Source: Neopestalotiopsis rosae
Lineage: Eukaryota; Ascomycota; Sordariomycetes; Amphisphaeriales; Sporocadaceae
Length of the DNA stretch: 64,000 nucleotides
Assembly (NCBI GenBank): GCA_023078685.1
Contig: JALGAS010000004.1
Coordinates: forward strand, 248,001 to 312,000
Direction: 5' to 3'
Shown: positions 33,284-42,573 of the stretch, in pieces
Layout: the number at the start of each line of letters is the position of its first letter
Position numbering within the stretch: position 1 is the stretch's first letter
Notes under the pieces: model-generated
Told to the model about the DNA's origin: nothing
What the model saw: the letters and a program-made list of their open reading frames with translations, nothing else
Databases searched by the model: none
Program-made: the position numbers and the translations under genes

Positions 33284-35145
33284 TCAAACAGTTGAAGACC
33301 GTTGAGGAGGCTCGGCAGGGCTCCGGCCATTTCTATTCGATCATTGATTAGCTTCGAGACTTCTGCAATGGTGTCGGCCAGGCTGGGTAACGAAAAGTTG
33401 GTACTAACCTGTATTGCCACAACCGACTTAAGTCTGCTACCCGCACTTCGTGGTTCTTAAAATCTCCGCTGCGGAAGCTTCCATGAAGACCGACCTCTGG
33501 CTTAATATCAGAAGCGCGGCGACCTCTCATGACGGCCAAGCTAACATCGACGCCCTCGTAAAGGTCGTCAAGCTCGGTTCCGGCCTTTTCGTGCTCCACA
33601 ATGCTCTCCATGAATTTGTTGGTCTCTTTACAGCCAATCAACTGGCCAGCTGCGTTTCTTTCCAGTGGAAACATCTCTTCAAGATAGTGCTGATTGAGCT
33701 GATGGCCTCCCCGCGTAGAAGTCCGAGAAAAGACGTAACCCATGAAGCGAGGTATCATCTGCGAAGCCCTAATATTCGTGACCAGATGAAGAACGCCCCA
33801 GAGGGCAACAAAGTCGGTGGTGTGCGCATAGTGCTCGATGTGACCAATAACGCGGTCAGAAGTGGTACGAATCGGAGCTCCGTTGGAATGGTGGGGCTCC
33901 TCGTTCGAATAGTGCTTGACCGCAAAACCTTGACCTGTCCCTGCTCCATTGCTGTCACTCCATTCACTCGTGGACTTCTTGCTCAGAGATGAGATCTTCA
34001 AGTCGATTGGAGATTCTGAGAGGGCTGCCCCTGTCACGGGGTTGGGAGTCGCCAAAACGCCGTTGCCATTTGCTTTGTTCTTTCCCTGGGAGTTTTTGTG
34101 CTTGTGTGGATTGTTGAAATGGTTTCTTCGCGAATATCAGCACGTCTGTTCCATAGTGGGCAATACTACAGGCACAACTTACGCTGCACAGCCAAATGTA
34201 TAGACCTCGAGCTTAGCCAAGAGATCTTGAGGTAATTCCTGGAGCAGCCAATCGAGCACCAAAGAGCCTTCGATTCCGCCTTGCGAATGAAGGATGAATA
34301 CGACCTTTGAGAGCTTTTCGTCGTAGAGATGGTCCTTGACCACCTTGTACGCCGCACGGACATCCTCCGTAGCGTAGCCAAAGTTACGTTGAATCAGGCA
34401 TTCAATGACGTCGAAAATGATGCCCGTTGTCTTGTTGTGAATACCCTCAATAGGACGCCCAAAGGTCACGGCGAGACGGTTGAGGTTACTCTTCATCCAA
34501 TACTCGCTATATTCCATTAATATGTAAGCGTAATGGAGTCGGTGTTTCTGGAGATACGTACCCTGCGGCGACGCCATTGATAAAGATCCATTTCTCGTGC
34601 GCATTTTCGTCTGAAGCGCGGGCGTACTTGGGATCCGAGTTATAGATGAGCGAGTTGCCATTCAGAGCAATGACCAGCAGCCAGTTCAACCCAAGAAATC
34701 CTCCTATGCAAAGGGCGGCCATCCAGACCGGTAGCAGAATGCACATTGGTATCAGGACCAGCAAGAAGATGACTTGCAGCACGATGAGCACAAGGTGCAC
34801 GAACAAACACCATAGGTTCTGAGGCGCCCAGCTGAGCTCGTCCAACTCGGGAGCCGTCTCGCTCGGGGTTGGGGGGTATACCACCCAAGGCAAGGCATAA
34901 GCAAAGGAGAAGAATGTGTATATGTCCCACATCAAGAGCTTCCATGGGTTGTCGGTGTAGCTGTAGTTGATGACGGACTTGCCGCCCACCTGGCACTCGA
35001 GGAACTCGGTACGATCAACTATGTCGGCCGTTCGTGAACGGTGGCGGCCCGTATTGGACTTCTCATGATGAGCACGTGACGAGTATGAAGCTCCTGCGAC
35101 CATTGTTGCGAGTAATCCACCAATGAAGAGGATGAATGCGATCAT
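33284..35145 (-). CDS. Polytopic membrane protein with alpha/beta-hydrolase-like elbow
   Basis: Four exons (35145-34562, 34506-34183, 34125-33409, 33332-33284) join in frame to 557 residues. The start is the first ATG, which begins a membrane helix (MIAFILFIGGLLATMVAG); the frame is open upstream but lacks an ATG. About five hydrophobic segments fill the first 175 residues. The rest is soluble and contains KVVFILHSQGGIEGSLVLDWLL, whose HSQGG matches the G/H-x-S-x-G nucleophile elbow of lipases and serine hydrolases. A low-complexity Asn/Lys/His-rich linker follows. The C-terminal block ends DLSRLWQYR and, after the last intron, NGRSP, an ending that recurs in uncharacterised fungal proteins. 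The last acceptor has an alternative 31 bases upstream giving a shorter tail. A membrane lipase or esterase is possible, not shown. Confidence 0.8.
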
Positions 35146-36684
35146 GGAGAGAGAGGTTTCGATGCGACAGAAGGCATCAGCTTGAGGTTCTTTGCTGCCT
35201 TTTTCAAAGAAAAGACATGCAGCAGCTGACACACTCCTCTCTCACCTCAGCCTGATGGATGTATGCTCACGTGCGTCGTGCATGGAGGAAGACGAGCAAA
35301 GGAGCTGAGCCTCGCGGGAAGGTTAAGACTCAACGGCTGGTAGCCAGGCCGACTTGCGAGGGTGATGCAGTGTTGTGGTTGTACCACATGCCCTTTTTCA
35401 CCACTAGGTGAGACGTTGCGTCACTGCGCGCGCCGCCCAGCCCCATCCACCTTGGCACGGCGCGTGAGAGCACCAATTGAACCGACGATCCACGCCTCAT
35501 AGAGCGGAAGTCGGCATCATCACACAATTGCCCAATTGTTTGCAATGTTGTTGTTGCTGCGGTCTGGTAAGAATGAAAAGTCAAAGCAGTGCAGTTGAAA
35601 GTTTCTAAACCAATTCAGCTAAGCCACGTTCTCTACCTATGTAAAGATGGGAAAGGGGGTTGAAGTTACATTATCTTTGTCGCAAAAAGCTTGTGTTCCA
35701 GGCACGGCAAAGGACTTTGGAACCTTGGGACCAGTCAGCCAGCTGAATGCTAGGGGGGATCAGTGGGGGGCTCTGCAACGGCAACTGATGCATCCGCCAG
35801 CGCTAGGAGAGAACCCTAATGCCAAAATTTGGAGATCCCTTTTTAGTGTCTTCGGGCAGATCATGTCCCCAAGCTCCAGGAAGACATGGAGACCCCGCCT
35901 GTAAGGCGACCTATCAGTGATCACAGCATCGACGAGATCAAGCACGCCAACAGTTATGTAGGTCAACGGCACAGCCGAAACGTAAACGGGGGGCAGACGT
36001 GTAAACGGGGGGCAGACGTAAATACATATTGTTGCCTATTGGATGCAAGGGCTCTTGAAACGAAACCTACATGCGCAAAATGTAATAGCGTAAATGTTCA
36101 GTGAACTTAGTATATCGGAGCTGCGAAAAGCGGTGATAGGCCGAAGCTGTCAACAACTGAGCCGCATATAACAAGACAGTTTCCATCAGCCATGCTGAAC
36201 TAAGTTGAGGCTCAGGTAAGGGATTTTACGACTTTGGGCCAATATTTTCATTTTTCTCCCAATAAAGCTCTTGCGAGATCGTGTAGACCTTTTCCAACCT
36301 TCACAAGAGCATGGCCATTGGCTGGGGAGGCTCTGACTGCACAGTTTCCTTTTGATCATCTTTATTTAGATACGGCAGCTAGCATACACGCCGTGGCTAT
36401 GCTACAGCGAATCATTCGATCAAACAAGGACTGCGGCGAGTAAAGATTGCTTCATGTTCGACCACTCTCAGCTACGATGTGATTCTTCCGCGTGCTAGCG
36501 GTTCTCCAGAAGTGGGTGGTAACCTATACTCCACACATTAAGATCAGTGCCCCAGACCCCAGATATTAGTTGATCAGCAGGTACTATATAATAGCGTCAC
36601 TGTCGTGGAATAGTGCAGCCATGTGCAACCCCAACCATGGTCACAGCAACCAGACGTAATGTAATGAAGTGTTATTTCTTTTGA
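35146..36684. other. 1.5-kb gene-free region
   Basis: It holds the 5' flank of the membrane hydrolase-like gene and the 3' flank of the deaminase gene. A 19-base tandem duplication lies at 35982-36019. No exon is seen. Confidence 0.4.
35982..36019. repeat. Perfect 19-bp tandem duplication
   Basis: GTAAACGGGGGGCAGACGT occurs twice head to tail with no mismatch. It contains a G6 run, so slippage during replication is a likely cause. Confidence 0.85.
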
Positions 36685-37773
36685 CTAATTTTTGCTTTCG
36701 TATTCCTCAAGCTCTTTATAGAGCTCGGCCTTGAGCTGATCGTCTGCCCAGCACATGTCCACCCCATTTCGCGCCAGCTGAATCATGTCGCCTTTCGTCA
36801 TGTTGCAATAATGATACACCTTTTCCATGGCGCCGTCGATCCAGACATTGTGCATATAGGTGGGATCGTCGCTATTGATGCAAAACTTGACGCCTTCATC
36901 GTAGAGCTTTCGGATCTTGGGAAATAGCACTTCTGTCGCTTGTCGACGGTGGTACGCGTGTGGACAGAGGGTGAGCGGAATATTCCTCTCTTTAAGCCCT
37001 TGAATCAGCTCTGGTCTGTCCACGGCGTTGAGGCCGTGGTCTATGCGCCTTGCGCCGGTCCCATCGCAGACGGAAAAGATGGCTTCATGAACGTGGTCCG
37101 CAGCATCCTTTTGGTCGACATCGCAGTGCATCGTGACTTGTAGACCGTCATTGATGGCCATCTGAAATGCCTTCTCAAACAGGAGAGGCGGTCGGTCGTA
37201 CTCGTTGGCGGCCAGACCGACGGCATGGAACAGTCCTCTACCGCCAGGCATCTTTGCCCACGGTCTTGCTGCTTCATATGCCGCTATTCCCTCTTCGAGA
37301 GGTTCATCCCGGATAAAACACATGATCCAGTTGCTTTGAACACCAAATTTCTCGGCACCTTCTCTTTGCGCCCTCATGTATCCATTGCAAACGGTCGCCG
37401 CGGGGATGCCTCGAGGCAGGTAGGCTTGCAGGTCAAAGAACGGCTCGACATAACGGACATTCATTTCCTTGGCCTTTTGCAAGTACTCCATGCCAAGCTC
37501 ATAAAAGTCCTCCTCTTCGCACAAAACCTGAGTACCGGCAAAGTACGTTTCTAAAAAGGTGGGTGCGCCATTATCACCATTGACTTCCTTTCTGTGGTTG
37601 TAGAGAACATTGTACGACTCCAGGAGCGCCTCGTACGTCGCATAGGGTAGCGGGACTTTATTCTTGTGGGCAAGTTTCCATCTCAGAGAGGGTGTTAGTG
37701 TGCCCTCGATGTGGACGTGAAGCTCGACTTTTGGGAGCGACGCGATGAATGGTGATATTTCCAATCCGTTCAT
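36685..37773 (-). CDS. Adenosine-deaminase-family enzyme, atypical active site
   Basis: The intronless frame gives 362 residues, typical of the adenine/adenosine deaminase family, which converts a purine amino group to oxo with a zinc-bound water. Metal ligands are visible as HVH (19-21) in LHVHIEGTL, H216, and the DD of NSDDPTY; RIDHGLNA holds the conserved His 246. The motif that normally reads HAGE, with its proton-shuttling Glu, reads HCDVD here (216-220), so the usual Glu is replaced and acidic residues sit one place either side. The substrate may therefore differ from adenine or adenosine. It is divergent from an MFS transporter gene across 0.7 kb, which could supply its substrate. Family call secure, substrate unknown. 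Confidence 0.88.
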   Translation of the reverse strand: MNGLEISPFIASLPKVELHVHIEGTLTPSLRWKLAHKNKVPLPYATYEALLESYNVLYNHRKEVNGDNGAPTFLETYFAGTQVLCEEEDFYELGMEYLQKAKEMNVRYVEPFFDLQAYLPRGIPAATVCNGYMRAQREGAEKFGVQSNWIMCFIRDEPLEEGIAAYEAARPWAKMPGGRGLFHAVGLAANEYDRPPLLFEKAFQMAINDGLQVTMHCDVDQKDAADHVHEAIFSVCDGTGARRIDHGLNAVDRPELIQGLKERNIPLTLCPHAYHRRQATEVLFPKIRKLYDEGVKFCINSDDPTYMHNVWIDGAMEKVYHYCNMTKGDMIQLARNGVDMCWADDQLKAELYKELEEYESKN

Positions 37774-38470
37774 GATGTGTGTTTCTTGTCGGGTGTTGTG
37801 TACTTGATGACTTGTTTTCTGGCAAAGTCCGTATCATGTGCTTCTTGCCATGAAGCTTTCCACGTGATGTTCTTGGAATGGTCAGTTTATGTGCAACAAG
37901 TATGGCCGATGCTTTCGTCCGTATACGGAGACTGAGACAATCCTTTCGGCTCGGCTACTCGGCCGACATTGCCTTGCCAAGAGCACTACTATTTGCGTAC
38001 TTGGACATTTGCAGCTAGTATCCCACGTATTCTTGCGAGCTTTATCATCTCGCTTCGACAATGCGAAACTATTGGGAAAGAAAAGAGGATCCCAGAGACG
38101 CTCGGTTGGATCTCTTGTGCTTGAACACGCCCGGACTAGGCCCGGTCCCCTCCGAAGCCTTGGGGGTCTGGCATCCGACGCCGATGGGGCAGATTACCGG
38201 CCTGTCTTAGGCCTAATGCAGCCTGTGACCCCGCTAGAACCTGACCTTGGGTCGATCACTGATTCGCCAAAGATATGAAAGTCGCTAACCATCAGTCAGT
38301 CAGTGCGGATCTTCTCGTTATCAAACTGCACGTTACAATTGCCTGCCGCTGTCGGCTTACATATGCTGAACCTGGCTGGCAAAGGCCAATCAACTCGTAG
38401 ACCTCGGGGATCGCGTACCGATGGACAGGGAAATGGTGCTTGCGACACACCATCGTCGGTCGTAGATATA
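37774..38470. other. Shared promoter region, deaminase / MFS transporter
   Basis: The 0.7-kb stretch separates two divergent genes and likely controls both. Several GATA/TATC cores are present (for example TTTATCATC near 38041), as expected by chance or for nitrogen control by an AreA-type factor. No exon is seen. Confidence 0.4.
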
Positions 38471-40161
38471 ATGACCATGGGCGGCGCCGTCCTCGCCTCT
38501 GATGATGAACGACGAACTTCTTGCGAACCGCTCCTAGGTCACTCGCGCACTTCGTATTCAAGCATGGGCACCACTGAAGATGCCACAACTGGCCCGGCGC
38601 AAGCAGGCCGGTCCTTCACGCGCGACCACCATGGTATCGATGATGCCGCCGCTCGGCGGATTATGCGCAAGATAGACTGGCACATCATTCCTCTGCTGTT
38701 TGTCACTTATGTCTTCAATTTTATGGACAAGACCATTCTATCGAGTGCTGCGGTATTCGGGTTGAAGGATGATAACCACCTCATAGGACAACGTAAGCTT
38801 GGCACTTCCTCTGTACACTATATACGTGACTGCTAATTAAGTGTGAAGAATATTCCTGGGTGTCTTCTGTATTCTATTTCGGCTACTTCTTTTGGACCTA
38901 TCCCACGACTCTCCTCATTACCCGTCTGCCAATCGGCAAGTATCTGTCAGCGACCATCCTCTTCTGGGGGACTGTGGTCGCACTCACAGCAGCATGCTCA
39001 AGCTATGGCGGGCTCATTACCGTCCGATTCTTCCTGGGAGTGGCAGAAGCGACAGTTACCCCAGCCTTGATGTTCATCACTACTACTTGGTACACTCGTG
39101 ACGAGATCCCCAAGCGAACCGGTATCTGGTTTGCCGGCAACTCTGTGGGCGGTATCATTTCATCGCTGCTCGCCTACGGCATTGGGCACATTGACGACAA
39201 GGTTGGGCCATGGAGGTGGATGTTCATCATCCTTGGTGTAGCGACCTTCCTTTGGGCATTCTTCATCTTCTTCCTGCTTCCCGATGGCATCTCTAGCGCA
39301 AAATTCCTCACTCCCGAGGAGAGACAGTGGGCCATGGACCGCGTTGTCATTGCTGGTACGGGTAACACGGAGAAGGCCGCCTGGAAGTGGGATCAGATGG
39401 TCGAGTGTCTCCAGGACCCGAAGACCTGGCTGATCTGGATCATTGCCTTGCTGTGTCAGATTCCCAACGGAGGTACCCAAAACTTTGCCAATTTGGTTAT
39501 TACCTCGTTTGGATTTACTTCGCTCCAGTCGACGCTCATCAATATTCCCTACTCGGTCATCACGGTCATTGCCATTACCGGAACAGGATGGCTAGCTGGT
39601 CGCTTCAGGTCACTCAACTGCATCCTCGCCGCCTGCATCGTGCTGCCGCCCGTCGTAGGTAGCGCTCTCATTGGTAAGCGTGCTGACCTGCCCCATGGCG
39701 TCGCGCTCTTTGGCTACTTCCTGCTGTCGACGGGTCCCTCGGCGCTGCCCCTGATCCTCTCTCTCATCCAGGTCAACTTCAAGGGCGTTACCAAGAAGAT
39801 GACCATGACGGCCATGATTTTCATCGCCTACTGTGCTGGCAACATTGCTGGGCCCCAGCTCTTCAAGAGCTCCGAGGCGCCCACCTATCCCACCGCCTTC
39901 CGGGCCATCATGATTTGTTACGCCCTCGTCGTGTGCCTGTGTATCGCTCTGAGATTCTACCTATCGTTCATGAACAGCAAGAGGCGCCGAGAAGAAGGTA
40001 TCGAGGGCAGCGCTGGTACTTCTGGCGCGGTGGGCGGCAAGGTTGATGACGGTGCAGAGGAGCGCCCTGTCACTGAGGTGATCAATGAGGTTCAGCTCCG
40101 CCCGGAAGACTATGATGATGTGACTGATTGGAAGACTTTTGGGTTCAGATATCGTTTGTAA
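38471..40161 (+). CDS. MFS transporter, allantoate-permease (Dal5-like) type
   Basis: Exons 38471-38792 and 38849-40161 join in phase to 544 residues with about twelve membrane helices. The features match the anion:cation symporter branch: a soluble N terminus ending in RRIMRKIDWHIIPLLFVTYVFNFMDKTILSSAA, the SWVSSVFYFGYFFWTYPTT helix, RFFLGVAEATVTPAL in helix 4, and WYTRDEIPKRTGIWFAGNS. The C-terminal tail is acidic and ends near DVTDWKTFGFRYRL, as in relatives. Members import allantoate, ureidosuccinate, vitamins or other small organic acids. The ATG at 38471 was chosen; one two codons later has a better context. Its neighbour is the atypical deaminase, suggesting a linked substrate. Confidence 0.93.
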
Positions 40162-40764
40162 AGGCTTTCCAAATTCTCAGTGGTGTTGAAATAAACAGTA
40201 TCAATTACCATCCCAAGGGAATTATTTCTCTTCCACCGATATTTTCGGGTGGCAGCACCAACTCTTTCGCGATTATAATCTATTATTTGATCTGCGAATG
40301 TTTATTGTATTACCGAGTACTCACATTAAATGGTATTCTAATCGAGTGTGCCTGATGCGCAGGACGTAGCCATATCAATAAAAGGTGGCATGACTGCTGT
40401 CATTGTATGTACTCATTTCCAGGGTGATCTTACCTAGTTAGTCAAGGAGCATGTTTATCTAGGTAGATCCCTTTCCTCGTACTACTACTCGGATGCATTT
40501 CACTTGCAACATAATGATTGTCTCTAGGTGCCATTACAAAGACAGTTTGTCAGTGAAGGCGATTAACTAAAGTCAGACAAGCTGGCCGCACGAGGACGGC
40601 TCGACAGGTCGTCTCATTTCAATGGGACCAGGAAATTTCAAACCAGTCCGGTATGTATCTCTTGGTTTAATAAACGATATAGGTATGCAATGCAATCTCC
40701 CAAAAACCTGGTCAGCCCGTCACAAGGATGCCGCGGACTATTCCTTACACACAGTCCATTACCC
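40162..40764. other. Convergent 3' region
   Basis: AT-rich sequence between the stop codons of the transporter and the small minus-strand gene. No exon is seen. Confidence 0.4.
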
Positions 40765-41264
40765 TCATTTCTGAGGGGCATAGCCAACGATCTTGGCCTT
40801 GGTCTGGTAGCTGACCAGAAGTGCTGCGCGGATTTCTTGAGGCATCGCCTTCTCGCTGGCGTGACAACGAGCTGTGACAGAACCATTCTTCTGGTTCCTC
40901 TTGACTCTCTTCGACACCGACTGGCTCTTACTGCCACTAATAGGTTGGATATACAATCGGTGTACGAATAGCTTCTCGCCTGGGTTGGTGTTGAGCTATT
41001 GTGCAAGTTAGCTTAGATGAAATAATCAAGTAGAATGGAGAGAACCAAGAGAGAAACAAATAACAATAGAGAGAAAGGAATTAATATAGAGGGAAGTCTG
41101 TGCAAGGTTTGACGATATTTCGGTATACGTACACCTTGATAGTCTAGTCTGTACCCTGACGCGTAACACTCGTATAGAGTGTCCTCCGACTCGACAAAGT
41201 TTCTCAACTTTGCATCCGGAATATCGTTCAAGAACTCCTCGACGTTCTTCTTCTGTGAAACCAT
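40765..41264 (-). CDS. Small protein of unknown function
   Basis: Exons 41264-41133 and 40995-40765 join in phase to 120 residues using a GTACGT donor and an AATAG acceptor behind a CTAAC branch site. I do not recognise the protein. Exon 1 encodes an acidic helix (VEEFLNDIPDAKLRNFVESED) leading to YASGYRLDYQG; exon 2 starts LNTNPGEKLFVHRLYIQP and continues basic and polar to YAPQK. No membrane helix remains after splicing. The clean splice signals and in-frame join support a gene; lack of any relative I can name lowers confidence. It lies next to a minisatellite. Confidence 0.55.
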
Positions 41265-42573
41265 GACTACGAGCGAATAGATTCTTGCGGGCAGACGATT
41301 GACTAGCGGATCACCGACGAGATGCGGTGAGGTCGACTGATTGCGATGGCGTCAGTGTAGGGGCGGATGTTGTATTGCGATACTGGTCCTAATGAGTGTC
41401 GAGTAGGATTTTTGCCTCTCTTGAACTTGAGTAATAGAATCGGGTGTTCGTTCTGAAGTAGGAATTCAAGTGTGCGAAATAACAGGGAATGTGCTTCTGT
41501 GAAGCCAAGATGCGAGGGGATAGATGAATGTTCCTGTACCGAGCGTGTCTGTACTGAATTTGTCTGTACTGAATTTGTATGCGCTGAATGTTGCTGTACC
41601 GAATGTTGTTGTACTGGATGTGTCTGTACAAAATGTGTTGCGATTGTTCTTCAATGAGCAAGACAAACGAAGACGCTCGTTGATCTTGATTCGGGATTGG
41701 CTTGGTGATGGCTCCTGGGTTGTTGCGGACTTTTTCTGGCAAAGTCCAATATGCTAATTAATAGTCTGGCGACAAATGAGCTCCATGAAATTCTCTTCAG
41801 TGTTGCTGCGCAGCAACGAGAGAGAGAGATCATTTGAGTCGTGGGCCAAAGGCGACTTCAAGATTGGACGCATTCTGTTCACTGGGTGATCGATTTTGGT
41901 CACTAGGTCAACAAGCAGTAGGTAGGGAGCTGAGAATATCCTCTTAAATCTATGCATAGTAATCTTGTCCACTCAACGTACTTGAATCCATGGCTATGAC
42001 AATCTGTAGTCAACTCTTCTTCACTCGGGCCGTTTTATATTCATTTTTCTTGTTAACAGATATGTGTACAGGTGTGTCGCAGTTGGACTTAGACACTGAG
42101 CAATTAATGTTCAGGAGGTGATGTCGGTGATTCTCACCAATGCACATACATAAGGTGTTAGAGGAACATAGGAACATACGAGCCCGCCTTTGTGCGGGGC
42201 TGCTTGGTGTTGTTGCATCGCGCTTGCGCTCACTGCTGGCTACGCGTTGCCTAGACATTTGTGCGCGGATCTTCATTAAAAGGAAAGAATTTACCCTGGC
42301 CGTTTGCTAAAAGTTTGCTTGCCCGTCTACGTCTACAAGTAGTCGGCTTTGTGACTCACCTATTCGCACCTTCAAATACTCATCATTCTGCCTCGCCTCC
42401 TCGTTTCCGAACAGACAGCACATCATCTCGCGCGAAGAGAAACACAGAGCCTCAAAGCATCATAAATTGAACCCGCAGATCATCCATCGCCACTTCTCCA
42501 TCCGTCGTAGATAATCTAGAACAACAAGGCGACGACGTAAGTGAGTCAATTGGCTGATCCCTGACAACGGCTA
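41265..42573. other. Gene-free region with minisatellite
   Basis: Between the small unknown gene and the repeat-bearing kinase-like gene, divergently placed. It holds a 15-bp minisatellite (41531-41635) and CT-rich leader sequence close to 42574. No other supported feature. Confidence 0.4.
41531..41635. repeat. 15-bp minisatellite, seven degenerate units
   Basis: Units of 15 bases with consensus close to TGTCTGTACTGAATG run for seven copies; units 2 and 3 are identical. Because 15 is a multiple of three, every frame shows a five-residue repeat, but no convincing gene covers it. Confidence 0.8.

Noticed and set aside
41389..41742. Open frame with five-residue repeats (YRxIQ-like) over the minisatellite
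   Set aside because: The repeat period creates repeats in every frame; no ATG context, splice signal or domain supports coding.
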